IMG/VR virus record: IMGVR_UViG_3300032249_000078
Span: 1 to 27,394 of that record
DNA length: 27,394 nucleotides
Strand: one strand, 5' to 3'
From: a virus
Numbering within the stretch: position 1 is the stretch's first letter; the number at the start of each line of letters is the position of its first letter. The notes under the pieces were generated by a model. The model worked only from the letters and a program-made list of their open reading frames with translations. It was not told the origin of the DNA and made no database searches. Position numbers and translations under genes: made by a program. Positions 13,092-20,876 of the stretch are shown in pieces.

Positions 13092-13124
13092 AACGGCATC
13101 CACCCAGCCGTTCAAACATGGGTG
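13092..13124 (+). promoter_or_regulatory. Overlapping hairpins upstream of the scaffold gene
   Basis: AACGGC (13092-13097) pairs with GCCGTT (13107-13112). CACCCA (13101-13106) pairs with TGGGTG (13119-13124). The two hairpins are interleaved and so mutually exclusive. The second covers the G-rich stretch just before the first scaffold start at 13131. In P22 scaffold synthesis is autoregulated after transcription. A similar role here is inference. Confidence 0.4.
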
Positions 13125-13130
13125 AGTTGA

Positions 13131-13964
13131 ATGGGGTCAAAGATGAATGAAAAGGCAGATATTGAGGACAATGAAATCGAGGTAGAAGAAATCGAAGTCA
13201 GCGAACCCGTTGATGAAGTTGAAGATACCGAAGAAGTCGTTGTCAGCATTGGTGAGGAAGCGCCGCCTCCCGAAGAACATACTCCTGCGCCTGAATGGGT
13301 AAAAGAGTTGCGTAAAACGAACCGTGAAAAAGAGCGCCGCATTCGTGAGCTGGAAGCAAGGCTACAAACAACGCAGATTGAGAACAAGCCAATCGCATTA
13401 GGTAAAAAGCCAACGCTAGAAGAACACGATTATGACGCTGAGAGATTTGAGGCATCACTAGCTGATTGGTTTGAGCGCAAGCGCCAAGCTGATGAAGCAA
13501 ATGCCAAGCAAGAAGCTGAAGTTATGAATCAGCAGAAAGCGTGGCAGTCAAAGCTGGATGGCTACAGCAAGGCGAAAGCCGAGTTGAGAGTTAAAGACTA
13601 TGAAGACGCTGAAGAAGTTGCACAGCAGCTTTTAAGCGTAGTCCAGCAAGGCGTGGTGCTTCAAGGTGCAGAAAACCCTGCACTGGTCGTTTACGCACTT
13701 GGAAAAAACCCTGCCAAGGCAAAAGAGTTGGCTGAAATCAAAGACCCCGTAAAGTTTGCCTTTGCGGTAGCAAAACTGGAGAAGGAATTGAAAGTTTCAA
13801 ACCGTAGGCAAGCGCCTGCACCTGAGAGAATCGTTACAGGAACTGGGCGGTCATCGGGTGCAGTGGATTCAACCCTTGAACGGCTGAGAGAAGAAGCGGC
13901 TCGTACTGGCAACATGACTAAAGTCATTCAGTACAAGGCGCAGAAACGATCAGCATCTAAATAA
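13131..13964 (+). CDS. Scaffolding protein, P22 gp8-like
   Basis: 277 residues, close to P22 gp8 (303). It directs coat assembly and leaves the prohead before packaging. The N-terminal 60 residues are very acidic (DIEDNEIEVEEIEVSEPVDE). The middle is charged coiled coil (EWVKELRKTNREKERRIREL). A helical region follows, and the C-terminus is basic (RTGNMTKVIQYKAQKRSASK). This matches the P22 plan in which the basic C-terminal helices bind coat. ATG 13131 and ATG 13143 are both possible starts, differing by four residues. It lies between portal and coat, as in P22. Confidence 0.85.
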   Translation: MGSKMNEKADIEDNEIEVEEIEVSEPVDEVEDTEEVVVSIGEEAPPPEEHTPAPEWVKELRKTNREKERRIRELEARLQTTQIENKPIALGKKPTLEEHDYDAERFEASLADWFERKRQADEANAKQEAEVMNQQKAWQSKLDGYSKAKAELRVKDYEDAEEVAQQLLSVVQQGVVLQGAENPALVVYALGKNPAKAKELAEIKDPVKFAFAVAKLEKELKVSNRRQAPAPERIVTGTGRSSGAVDSTLERLREEAARTGNMTKVIQYKAQKRSASK

Positions 13965-13981
13965 TTTAATAGGAGCTTATT

Positions 13982-15271
13982 ATGAGCAATAGTTTTTCAA
14001 AAGAGGAGCGCGTTGCGTTCGAGGACATCCTCGAAGGCTTTAACGATGCTTTAGTATTGTCCCGCAACGTGTCCATCTACAACACTGATGGCTCGATGAT
14101 GGAGCGAACCAACAACGTGATTTACCGTCCACAGCCCTACATTGCACAATCGTACGATGGTATGGATCAGACTGGTAACTTCACCGCTTACACCCAGCTT
14201 TCCGTCCCTGCGACATTGGGCTTTCAAAAGTCTGTGCCGTTCATCTTGGATGCGCTGGAATTGCGTGATGCTTTGCAAGAAGGTCGCTTGGGTGATGCTG
14301 CAAAGCAGAAACTGGCCTCCGACATCAACATCGCCATCATGAACACTGCCGCAAACCTCGGTTCGTTAGTGGTCACTGTCAGCACAGCCGCTGGTGACTA
14401 TGATGACATCGCTTTGTGCGACAGCATCATGAACGAACAAGGTGTGCAAGCCTTTGACCGTTATTTGGCTTTGTCCTCACGTGACTACAACGGTATTGCT
14501 GGCAATATTGCTGGTGGTACTGGTGGCGCATCCGTGTCACGTAGTTTCGCTGGTAACAAGTCAAACAATGCGTTTGAGCGTTCTTATGTGGGTATGGTTG
14601 CTGGCTTTGAGACCTACAAACTCGACTATGCAAACCGCATTGCAGCGGCAACTGGTGCTGACCCCACAATGAGCACTTTGGCTGCGGCAAATAACTACTA
14701 TGTGCCTCTTGCCACCTCAACTGCTGTAACTGGTGAGACTCAGAACGTGGACAATCGTTTCCAAACGATCACCGTGTCTGACACTACCAACTTGCCTGCT
14801 GGCACTGCCATAGAGATTGAAGGCGTTGAAGCTGTCCATCACATCACCAAGCAAGGTACTGGTTTCTCCAAGACTTTCCGTGTGGTGTCTGTGACCAATG
14901 CAACCACTTGCGTGATCACACCTCCTATCATTTCCGCACAAGGTGGAACTGATGCCGAGTTGCAGTATCAAAACTGTATCGTGACTGCCGCCTCTGGTCG
15001 CACTATCAACCGCTTGAACGTTGATGCTGCTCCTATCAACTGCTTCTGGCAGAAAGATGCGTTGGAGATTCTGCCAGGTCGTTACGCTGTCCCGTCTGAT
15101 GCTGGTGTCGCAGTGATGCGTGCCTCCACCGATCAGGGCATCGAGCTTGTGATGCAGAAGCAATACGATGTAAACACCATGAAAACCAAGTATCGTTTGG
15201 ATACATTGTTTGGCGTGGTCAACAAACAGCCAGAGATGTCAGGCATCCTGTTGTTCAACCAAACACCTTAA
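13982..15271 (+). CDS. Major coat protein, P22 gp5-like with I-domain
   Basis: AGGAG precedes ATG 13982. 429 residues, almost the same as P22 gp5 (430). The HK97-fold shell protein has the N-arm and spine (MMERTNNVIYRPQPYIAQSY; FILDALELRDALQ). An A-domain region with SYVGMVAGFETYKLDYANRI follows. The inserted beta-barrel I-domain at about 245-335 (NVDNRFQTITVSDTTNLPAG ... TFRVVSVTNATTCVITP) resembles the VDNRFATVTLSATTG segment of P22. The C-terminus returns to the core (NVDAAPINCFWQKDALEI). Codon use is somewhat more GC-rich in third positions than neighbours, as expected for a highly expressed gene. Confidence 0.92.
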   Translation: MSNSFSKEERVAFEDILEGFNDALVLSRNVSIYNTDGSMMERTNNVIYRPQPYIAQSYDGMDQTGNFTAYTQLSVPATLGFQKSVPFILDALELRDALQEGRLGDAAKQKLASDINIAIMNTAANLGSLVVTVSTAAGDYDDIALCDSIMNEQGVQAFDRYLALSSRDYNGIAGNIAGGTGGASVSRSFAGNKSNNAFERSYVGMVAGFETYKLDYANRIAAATGADPTMSTLAAANNYYVPLATSTAVTGETQNVDNRFQTITVSDTTNLPAGTAIEIEGVEAVHHITKQGTGFSKTFRVVSVTNATTCVITPPIISAQGGTDAELQYQNCIVTAASGRTINRLNVDAAPINCFWQKDALEILPGRYAVPSDAGVAVMRASTDQGIELVMQKQYDVNTMKTKYRLDTLFGVVNKQPEMSGILLFNQTP

Positions 15272-15281
15272 GGAGTAAATC

Positions 15282-15893
15282 ATGAGTTATCAAGTAATCT
15301 TTACACAAGGTACAGCCACCGTTACAGTGCCTGCTGGTCAGAAAATCGCTGTTCAAGCCTTTTCACCAGCAAGCGTGTTTCAAGAAGTTGGTTATCCCAA
15401 CTTTCCTGATTCACAAGACCTGTTGTCTGTTGTTGAAAACACCACTTATGTGTCACCCGCATTCACCAATGCTACTGTCGTGACTATTCAAGCTGGTGCA
15501 TCTGGTGCTTTATATAGCACTGGAACATCACCTGCAATCGGTAACGATGGCAACTGGCAGTCTCAACCTGCTCCAGCCGACATTGCTGATGGCGGCTCGA
15601 TGGCTATGACTGCGGCTAACCTGTTGACCAGCATCATCACAGCAACGCCAACAGCTAGCCGCAACATCCAGTTGCCTACTGCTGCTGCACTTGAGGCGGC
15701 AACCGTATTTGCAATTGATGATTCGTTTGACTTCAGCGTTATCACCTTGGCTGCGTTTGCTTTGACCTTGACGGTCAACACAGGCGTGACCATTGTGGGT
15801 TCTCCTGCGACAGGTGCTGGAGCTGGCGCTGCGGCACGTTTCCGCATCCGCAAGACTGCTGCAAACACATTTGTGGTTTACCGCATCATGTAA
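15282..15893 (+). CDS. Putative head decoration/virion protein (203 aa)
   Basis: GGAG precedes ATG 15282, ten bases after the coat stop. The protein has two beta-rich parts. The first is 1-75 (VIFTQGTATVTVPAGQKIAV, TNATVVTIQAGASGALY). The second is 100-203 (LLTSIITATPTASRNIQLPT, TLTVNTGVTIVGSPATGAGA, ARFRIRKTAANTFVVYRIM). The second half is a module I have seen in several phage virion proteins of unknown function. A gene directly after coat and before a terminator would be made in large amounts, which fits a decoration or spike role. Not proven. Confidence 0.65.
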   Translation: MSYQVIFTQGTATVTVPAGQKIAVQAFSPASVFQEVGYPNFPDSQDLLSVVENTTYVSPAFTNATVVTIQAGASGALYSTGTSPAIGNDGNWQSQPAPADIADGGSMAMTAANLLTSIITATPTASRNIQLPTAAALEAATVFAIDDSFDFSVITLAAFALTLTVNTGVTIVGSPATGAGAGAAARFRIRKTAANTFVVYRIM

Positions 15894-15898
15894 AACAG

Positions 15899-15927
15899 AC
15901 AGGCCAGCAGAGATGTTGGCCTGTTTT
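15899..15927 (+). terminator. Rho-independent terminator after the coat operon
   Basis: ACAGGCCA (15899-15906) and TGGCCTGT (15917-15924) form a perfect 8-bp stem with a 10-base loop, followed by TTTT-AATT. It lies six bases after the coat-adjacent gene and would reduce transcription of downstream genes relative to coat. Confidence 0.75.
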
Positions 15928-15942
15928 AATTAGGAGCACATC

Positions 15943-16113
15943 ATGCCAATGGCAAAAGGTTACTCAGATAAGACCATTTCCAAAAATATCAAAATGGAAA
16001 TGAAATCAGGCAAGCCCCAAAAGCAAGCCGTGGCGATGGCACTTGGCATGGCAAGCAAGTCGGCAAAAGCCGCTGGCAAGCCTAGCAAAGCACCCATGAA
16101 AAAAATGAAATGA
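15943..16113 (+). CDS. Very basic Lys-rich small protein (56 aa)
   Basis: TAGGAG lies before ATG 15943. The protein contains 14 Lys, no Arg and two acidic residues: GYSDKTISKNIKMEMKSGKP, QKQAVAMALGMASKSAK, then AAGKPSKAPMKKMK. The motif GKPQKQAVA-x-AL plus a Lys-rich tail is typical of a small phage family similar to DUF6496, whose function is unknown. A highly positive, disordered-looking protein could bind DNA or RNA. It is joined to the next gene by an ATGA overlap and is the first of several small basic proteins in the head operon. Confidence 0.7.
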   Translation: MPMAKGYSDKTISKNIKMEMKSGKPQKQAVAMALGMASKSAKAAGKPSKAPMKKMK

Positions 16114-16454
16114 TAAAGTCAGCCGCAATTGTTAAAAGCAAAACTCTCGCCCCGTGGCGGGAGGTGCGGCTGCAAAAGCGCAAATTAAAAAAAGCGCAAG
16201 CAGTAGAGCGTAAAGCAACAAAACAGGTGCATCCATCCCCAATTGGCAAGAGGATTCGTGAAGTGGTTGATGTTCCTAAAGTCATTGAAGCCCCTATTGA
16301 GGAAACTTCTATTGAGGACAACCCACCAAATCGTGAGGAAATGCTGCAGCAAGCTGAAGCCATTGGGATGAAGGTTGACAAACGCTGGTCAGATGCGACA
16401 CTACTAAAACACATTGAGGATTTCGCATGGGCTACACAAAACGCCAATTCGTAA
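16110..16454 (+). CDS. Basic protein with C-terminal SAP/HeH-like helix pair (114 aa)
   Basis: The N-terminal 55 residues are rich in Lys/Arg (REVRLQKRKLKKAQAVERKA). An acidic/proline linker follows (PKVIEAPIEETSIEDNPPN). The C-terminal ~38 residues (REEMLQQAEAIGMKVDKRWS, DATLLKHIEDF) resemble a short helix-extension-helix of the SAP/HeH type seen in phage head-associated proteins. It starts in an ATGA overlap and ends 28 bases into the gp4-like gene. DNA- or capsid-binding is plausible, but specific function is unknown. Confidence 0.65.
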   Translation: MIKSAAIVKSKTLAPWREVRLQKRKLKKAQAVERKATKQVHPSPIGKRIREVVDVPKVIEAPIEETSIEDNPPNREEMLQQAEAIGMKVDKRWSDATLLKHIEDFAWATQNANS

Positions 16455-16909
16455 CCGCCGCACTCGAAGAAATCGGGCTGGCCTCTTACGTCTTTGATAT
16501 GCAGCCCGAGCAGCTTGAATCTGCCTTGCGCCGCCTTGATGCCATGATGTCTGATTGGAACGCAAAGGGCATCCGTTTAGGGTATCCGTTGCCATCCAGC
16601 CCACAGGACAGCGACTTAGATGAAGAAACCCTTGTGCCTGATTCAGCTTACGAAGCCATAATTTGCAGTTTAGGCATCAGGCTTGCGCCAAGTTATGGCA
16701 AGCAGGTGATGATTGAGACAAAGACCACTGCCAAGCAGGGTTACGATATCTTGCTGCAAAGAGCCACATTCCCTCTGGAAAAACAACTGCCCTCCACCAC
16801 ACCAGCAGGTGCTGGCAACAAGCCTTGGAGGGTTTACGACAATCCGTTTGTCAGACCGCCTTATTTCCCAGTGGATGCTGGGCCTGATGGCCCTATCGAA
16901 TACAACTAA
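16427..16909 (+). CDS. Head-completion/tail accessory factor, P22 gp4-like
   Basis: 160 residues against 166 in P22 gp4. gp4 attaches below the portal and stabilises packaged DNA. In P22 it is also a muramidase. The N-terminal helices (TKRQFVTAALEEIGLASYVF) and LESALRRLDAMMSDWNAKGI followed by LGYPLPSS match the P22 pattern V-x-AAL-x-x-LG and LEAMMAEW-x-x-GI-x-x-GY. The next block CSLGIRLAPSYGKQVMIETK also aligns with the gp4 core. GAGGA precedes ATG 16427, so the 28-base overlap is likely real. Confidence 0.88.
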   Translation: MGYTKRQFVTAALEEIGLASYVFDMQPEQLESALRRLDAMMSDWNAKGIRLGYPLPSSPQDSDLDEETLVPDSAYEAIICSLGIRLAPSYGKQVMIETKTTAKQGYDILLQRATFPLEKQLPSTTPAGAGNKPWRVYDNPFVRPPYFPVDAGPDGPIEYN

Positions 16910-16918
16910 AGGACAGTC

Positions 16919-17977
16919 ATGCCGCAAATCAATCAATTACCCGTTCTCAGCACAATTTCAAGCGGAGATCAGTTACCAGTTTACTCGCCCAACAATGGGG
17001 ATGCACGGCGTACCTCGATTGGCAGTTTGCTGACGTTTTTTCAGCAAAGTTTTGCATCGCCTACTCTGGCTACAAATCTTTATGTGCCAGGTTCGGGTTT
17101 CAATATCACTGTGCCAACTCCTGTCAGTCAAGATCAATGGATGCTGTTGCAACCCGCTGGAACACTGGCAACAGGAACGATTACCCTGCCTTTGAACACT
17201 GGTGTACCCGATGGCACAACGGTTCTGATTACCACCACACAAGAGATCACATCGTTGACGATTGCCCTAAATGGTGCGACCGCTATTTATGGCGCAGTGA
17301 CATCATTAGCGGCTGGCGCGGCAACAGCGATTCGTTTCTATCAGCCTACAAATTCGTGGTATCAGATTATTTCTGATGTAGTTTATGCGGCTGGCGTACA
17401 AAATTTCTTGGCAACCCCATCAAGTGCCAATTTGCGTGCGGCAATGACCGATGAGACAGGGACGGGTCTATTGGTATTTAACACCAGCCCAACCTTTGTC
17501 ACCCCTGTTCTTGGAACAGTCACAAGTGGCAATATTTCTGCTTGCACATCTACAAGCATGGTGATGGTCACTCCGATTCTTGGAACGCCAACTTCAGGAA
17601 CATTGACCAATTGCACTGGATTGCCACTTACAACAGGCGTGACAGGCGCTCTGCCAGTTGCCAATGGAGGCACTGGAGCATCAGCAACAGTTCAGTCATT
17701 GAGTGGTTCAGGTGCTGTAAACATCACAAGCCTTGCCACTGCTTTTACTTCAACTGCTACTGGTAATGCATTAACTCTTGCTGATGGTGCACAAGGGCAA
17801 CTTAAAACAATTATTTATGTTGCAGAAGCGGCTGGTGGTGATACTGGTATTTTGACTCCAACCAATCTTGGAAGCGCCACCACAATCACCTTTAATACTG
17901 TTGGAGATTCTGTAACGCTCCAGTTTGCTGGTACTGATTGGTGGGTTGTCGGATTCCGTGGTGCGGTTGTTGCGTAA
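16919..17977 (+). CDS. Fibre-like virion protein in the neck cluster (352 aa)
   Basis: AGGACA precedes ATG 16919. The N-terminal 40 residues (QLPVLSTISSGDQLPVYSPN, NGDARRTSIGSLLTFF) form a conserved virion-attachment module of podoviral fibre proteins. Then come beta segments (ITLPLNTGVPDGTTVLITTT) and short repeats around 190-250 (TPVLGTVTSGN, TPILGTPTSGT, LPVANGGTGAS) that mark phage tail fibre shafts. The C-terminus (DWWVVGFRGAVVA) is a small terminal domain. Its place between gp4-like and gp10-like genes suggests a neck or head fibre rather than the main receptor-binding spike. P22 has no equivalent gene at this spot. Confidence 0.7.
   Translation: MPQINQLPVLSTISSGDQLPVYSPNNGDARRTSIGSLLTFFQQSFASPTLATNLYVPGSGFNITVPTPVSQDQWMLLQPAGTLATGTITLPLNTGVPDGTTVLITTTQEITSLTIALNGATAIYGAVTSLAAGAATAIRFYQPTNSWYQIISDVVYAAGVQNFLATPSSANLRAAMTDETGTGLLVFNTSPTFVTPVLGTVTSGNISACTSTSMVMVTPILGTPTSGTLTNCTGLPLTTGVTGALPVANGGTGASATVQSLSGSGAVNITSLATAFTSTATGNALTLADGAQGQLKTIIYVAEAAGGDTGILTPTNLGSATTITFNTVGDSVTLQFAGTDWWVVGFRGAVVA
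17500..17625 (+). repeat. In-frame tail-fibre shaft repeats
   Basis: Two coding repeats, CCTGTTCTTGGAACAGTCAC (from about 17504) and CCGATTCTTGGAACGCCAAC (from about 17573), give TPVLGTVTSGN and TPILGTPTSGT. They are followed by the related sequence LPVANGGTGA. These are typical of repeat-built fibre shafts and may mediate recombination between fibre genes. Confidence 0.55.
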
Positions 17978-18159
17978 TGGCATCCAAACCCAAGTCCTCT
18001 GTCAATGCGGCTGGCAACTACACGAAGCCAACTATGCGGAAAGCATTATTTGAGAAAATCAAAGCAGGGACAAAGGGCGGTGAGCCTAACGAATGGTCAG
18101 CCAGAAAAGCGCAAATGTTGGCAAAAGAATATAAGGCGAAGGGCGGAGGCTACCGATGA
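17977..18159 (+). CDS. Small basic DUF5872-like protein (60 aa)
   Basis: ATG 17977 overlaps the previous stop (TAATG). An earlier in-frame start at 17938 lies inside the fibre gene and is rejected. The sequence MASKPKSSVNAAGNYTKPTM, then RKALFEKIKAGTKGGEPNEW, then SARKAQMLAKEYKAKGGGYR is the compact AGNYTKP-x-MRK...W-x-ARKAQMLAK-x-YK-x-x-GGGY pattern, which I associate with DUF5872. Function of this family is unknown. It is Lys-rich and conserved across many phages and some bacteria. Coupled by ATGA to the next small basic gene. Confidence 0.75.
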   Translation: MASKPKSSVNAAGNYTKPTMRKALFEKIKAGTKGGEPNEWSARKAQMLAKEYKAKGGGYR

Positions 18160-18389
18160 AAGCTACGCAAAAAAGCCTCAAAGATTGGTCAAGCCAAAAT
18201 TGGCGCACCAAGTCAGGAAAGCCATCATCTGAAACAGGCGAGAGATATCTGCCTGAGAAGGCGATTAAGGCACTGAGTGCGGCTGAGTATGCGGCAACCA
18301 CAAGGGCAAAACGTGAGGCTACTAAAGCAGGGAAGCAGTTTGCCAAGCAGCCCAAAAAGATTGCTGAAAAGATCAAGGGGTTCAAATGA
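18156..18389 (+). CDS. Small basic protein, KSLKDW...GERYLPEKA type (77 aa)
   Basis: The product is QKSLKDWSSQNWRTKSGKPS, then SETGERYLPEKAIKALSAAE, then a strongly basic tail with YAATTRAKREATKAGKQFAK. The W-x-TKSGKPSS-x-TGERYLP core recurs in short proteins of many aquatic phages, often beside the other two basic families seen here. Net charge is strongly positive, with no membrane or enzyme motif. ATGA overlaps on both sides show tight co-translation. A structural DNA-binding or mRNA-binding role is possible but not known. Confidence 0.7.
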   Translation: MKATQKSLKDWSSQNWRTKSGKPSSETGERYLPEKAIKALSAAEYAATTRAKREATKAGKQFAKQPKKIAEKIKGFK

Positions 18390-18679
18390 AAACACCAGCC
18401 TACGCACGCAAGGAAGGACAAAACCCTAAAGGCGGCTTGAACGCCAAAGGAAGGGCTGCGGCAAAGGCCGAGGGCATGAACCTCAAACCACCAGTAAAGT
18501 CTGGTGACAATCCTCGCAGGGCATCGTTCTTGGCTCGCATGGCTGGCAACGCTGGCCCTGAATACAAGGATGGTGAACCCACTCGATTGTTGTTAAGTCT
18601 GAGGGCTTGGGGAGCATCATCAAAAGCAGATGCCAAAGCCAAAGCAAAACGCATCTCTGAACGCAACAAGGCCAAGTGA
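18386..18679 (+). CDS. Small basic DUF6321-like protein (97 aa)
   Basis: Pattern ARKEGQNPKGGLNAKGRAAA, then LKPPVKSGDNPRRASFLARM, then EYKDGEPTRLLLSLRAWGAS and a Lys/Ala tail. The GQNPKGGLN, PPVKSG-x-NPRR-x-SF and GEPTRLLLSL-x-AWG blocks are those I associate with DUF6321. The conserved Arg/Lys and Trp residues suggest nucleic-acid contact, but function is unknown. It is the last of three adjacent basic genes and its stop overlaps the gp10-like start (TGATG). Confidence 0.75.
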   Translation: MKTPAYARKEGQNPKGGLNAKGRAAAKAEGMNLKPPVKSGDNPRRASFLARMAGNAGPEYKDGEPTRLLLSLRAWGASSKADAKAKAKRISERNKAK

Positions 18680-20124
18680 TGCAGATACCCATTCTGAACG
18701 GTATCTACACCGACAGCACCCCTGAATTGCGTACAAGCTACCCAGTGAATCTTGTGCCTGTGCCAAAGCAATCAGGCATCAGCAATGGGTTTCTGCGACC
18801 TGGCGATGGCATTGTGTCCAATGGTACAGGGCCAGGAGTTGACCGTGGTGGCATCAACTGGCAAGGCAACTTATATCGAGTGATGGGTACAAAGTTGGTG
18901 GAAATTGACAGTGCAGGCACAGTAACCGTGTTGGGTGATGTGGGTGGGCCAACAGATCAACTGGTGACGATGGACTACAGTTTTGATGTGCTTGCGATTG
19001 CTTCTGGTGGTCGTCTTTATTATTGGATTCCAGTTAATACGCCAGCAACATTGGTGTGGAATCCAACTGCACCAATTCTGCGACAAGTGACTGACCCTGA
19101 CCTTGGTGTGGTGCTCGACTTTTGCTGGGTGGATGGATATTTCATGACCACAGATGGAGCAAATTTAGTAGTCACCGAGTTGACAGACCCGACTCAAGTC
19201 AACCCTTTGAAATACGGAAGCTCAGAGGTTGACCCAGACCCTGTGGTAGCACTCATCAAGTTGAGAAACGAAGTGTATGCTCTTAATAGCAATACCATTG
19301 AGGTATTCGATAACGTGGGCGGTGAAGTATTCCCATTTGCACGAATTGATGGAGCACAAGTCCAAAAGGGCGTACTTGGCACACAGGCTTGCTGTATTTT
19401 CATTGACCGAATTGCTTTTTTAGGTGGTGGTCGAAATGAGGCTCCATCCATCTATGTTGGTGCAGCCGCAACAACTCAGAAGCTAAGCACTCAGGAAATC
19501 GACAATCTTTTGCTTGAATACACTGAAGCGCAATTGACCTTGGTTAAATTAGAGGCCAGAAACGACAAGAACCATCAACATCTTTATGTGCATTTGCCTG
19601 ACCGCACGATAGTTTATGACGCATCAGCATCTCAGGCGTTAGAAACTCCTGTCTGGTTCACGCTGACCACAACTATAGATGGATTTGCACAATACCGAGC
19701 GAGAAACTTGGTGTGGATATACGACAAATGGATGGTTGGTGACCCGCAGTCCAGCAGTATTGGCTATTTAGTGCAGGACATTGGAAGCCATTGGGGACAA
19801 CAAGTGCGCTGGGAATTTGGCACGCTGATTGTGTACAACGAAGGTAACGGCGCAATCTTTAACGAGATGGAATTGGTCAGCCTGACGGGTAGCGTTGTGC
19901 TCGGCAAAAACCCAAAAATCAGCACAAGTTATTCACTAGATGGGCAAAGTTATTCACAGGAAAAGTTTATATCTGTTGGCACTATTGGCAACCGTCAAAA
20001 GCGTTTGGCTTGGTTTCAGCAGGGGCATATGAGGAACTGGCGCATTCAGCGTTTCCGTGGGGATAGTGATGCCCATGTGTCCTATGTGCGCCTAGAGGCA
20101 CAGATTGAAGCATTGGCGTACTGA
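18679..20124 (+). CDS. Packaged-DNA stabilisation/tail hub protein, P22 gp10-like
   Basis: 481 residues against 472 in P22 gp10. gp10 binds below gp4, closes the channel and carries tailspikes and needle. ATG 18679 is coupled to the previous stop; a GTG three bases earlier is less likely. The N-terminus (LRTSYPVNLVPVPKQSGISN, GFLRPGDGI) and YRVMGTKLVEID match the start of gp10, followed by repeated beta blades (LAIASGGRLYYWIPVN, FAQYRARNLVWIYDKWMVG). The C-terminus RNWRIQRFRGDSDAHVSYVR closes a beta-propeller-like fold. Confidence 0.9.
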   Translation: MQIPILNGIYTDSTPELRTSYPVNLVPVPKQSGISNGFLRPGDGIVSNGTGPGVDRGGINWQGNLYRVMGTKLVEIDSAGTVTVLGDVGGPTDQLVTMDYSFDVLAIASGGRLYYWIPVNTPATLVWNPTAPILRQVTDPDLGVVLDFCWVDGYFMTTDGANLVVTELTDPTQVNPLKYGSSEVDPDPVVALIKLRNEVYALNSNTIEVFDNVGGEVFPFARIDGAQVQKGVLGTQACCIFIDRIAFLGGGRNEAPSIYVGAAATTQKLSTQEIDNLLLEYTEAQLTLVKLEARNDKNHQHLYVHLPDRTIVYDASASQALETPVWFTLTTTIDGFAQYRARNLVWIYDKWMVGDPQSSSIGYLVQDIGSHWGQQVRWEFGTLIVYNEGNGAIFNEMELVSLTGSVVLGKNPKISTSYSLDGQSYSQEKFISVGTIGNRQKRLAWFQQGHMRNWRIQRFRGDSDAHVSYVRLEAQIEALAY

Positions 20125-20546
20125 TGGCAACCGCACCAGTTTCCCGCAGACTAAACTTGACCCGTGACCAGCTTGCGGAGTTTCTGACCGATCAGCAACA
20201 GATTAGACAGTTTGAATTGTTGTTTTCTACTGTTGATACCTTGCAAGTTATTGTCGGGACTGACTTTGAATATCAGGCAGATACGGCAGCGGCAACAGCA
20301 AACGAAGCATTGGCACAATTAAGTGCATTGGCACAGGACACAGCAGTCGATGATGCTGTCCTCAATGCCAAAATACAGCAGACCTTAGATGCCATTCCAA
20401 GATTGGCTCAAGCATTGGATTTGCTTGCACTTGCCCCCGTGCGTAATAATATCGAGCTGGAGCACGATGTAAATGGCATCTTGCCGTATGCAAACCAAAC
20501 TCCACGGGTACGATCAAATCAGGTGCTGACATGGCTTTCGATGTAA
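20124..20546 (+). CDS. Virion protein in the needle/hub position (140 aa)
   Basis: TGATG coupling to gp10. The first half (LNLTRDQLAEFLTDQQQIRQ, FELLFSTVDTLQVIVG) is a conserved start of small podovirus structural proteins. The second half is Ala-rich helix (ANEALAQLSALAQDTAVDDA, LNAKIQQTLDAIPRLAQALD) with coiled-coil character. P22 has its trimeric coiled-coil needle gp26 in this genome position. This product is shorter and may be a needle or hub accessory, but homology to gp26 is not evident. Confidence 0.6.
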   Translation: MATAPVSRRLNLTRDQLAEFLTDQQQIRQFELLFSTVDTLQVIVGTDFEYQADTAAATANEALAQLSALAQDTAVDDAVLNAKIQQTLDAIPRLAQALDLLALAPVRNNIELEHDVNGILPYANQTPRVRSNQVLTWLSM

Positions 20547-20866
20547 TTACCCCTGCTAAATTAGGCCAAGCCGCCATCACCACTGGTGTGACTACACTTT
20601 ATACAGTACCAGCCTCAACTAGAACGCTACTCAAAGAATTCAGCATTGCAAATACAACGGCAGCCGCCATCAATGTGAGAGTGTTTTTAGTTCCATCTGC
20701 AGGCTCTGCTGGAACTGGAAATGCTTTCCTATACGATGTGCCTGTGCCAGCCAGTAATGCTTTGCAATACAACGGCATTGAGGTATTGAACGCAGGTGAC
20801 ACTATTCAAATTCAAGCGGCATCCACTGGCCTGACAATCATTGCAAGTGGTGGCGAAGCCACATAA
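20531..20866 (+). CDS. Small beta-sandwich virion protein A (111 aa)
   Basis: Starts within the end of the previous gene. Highly uncharged beta-rich protein: AITTGVTTLYTVPASTRTLL, KEFSIANTTAAAINVRVFLV, LNAGDTIQIQAASTGLTIIA and a terminal SGGEAT. The motif TLYTVPA-x-TRT-L-K-x-F-x-IANT resembles small tail/appendage domains. It shares length, strand order and ending with the next gene, so the two are probably paralogues from a tandem duplication. Probably surface or appendage proteins of the particle. Confidence 0.7.
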   Translation: MAFDVITPAKLGQAAITTGVTTLYTVPASTRTLLKEFSIANTTAAAINVRVFLVPSAGSAGTGNAFLYDVPVPASNALQYNGIEVLNAGDTIQIQAASTGLTIIASGGEAT

Positions 20867-20876
20867 GGAGTAAGAA

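Noticed and set aside
14717-15163. Long minus-strand frame (148 codons) opposite the coat gene; also those at 12567-12992, 21205-21666 and 138-455
   Set aside because: They lie antisense to well-supported genes, lack ribosome sites and have His/Cys/Arg-rich, shadow-like composition.
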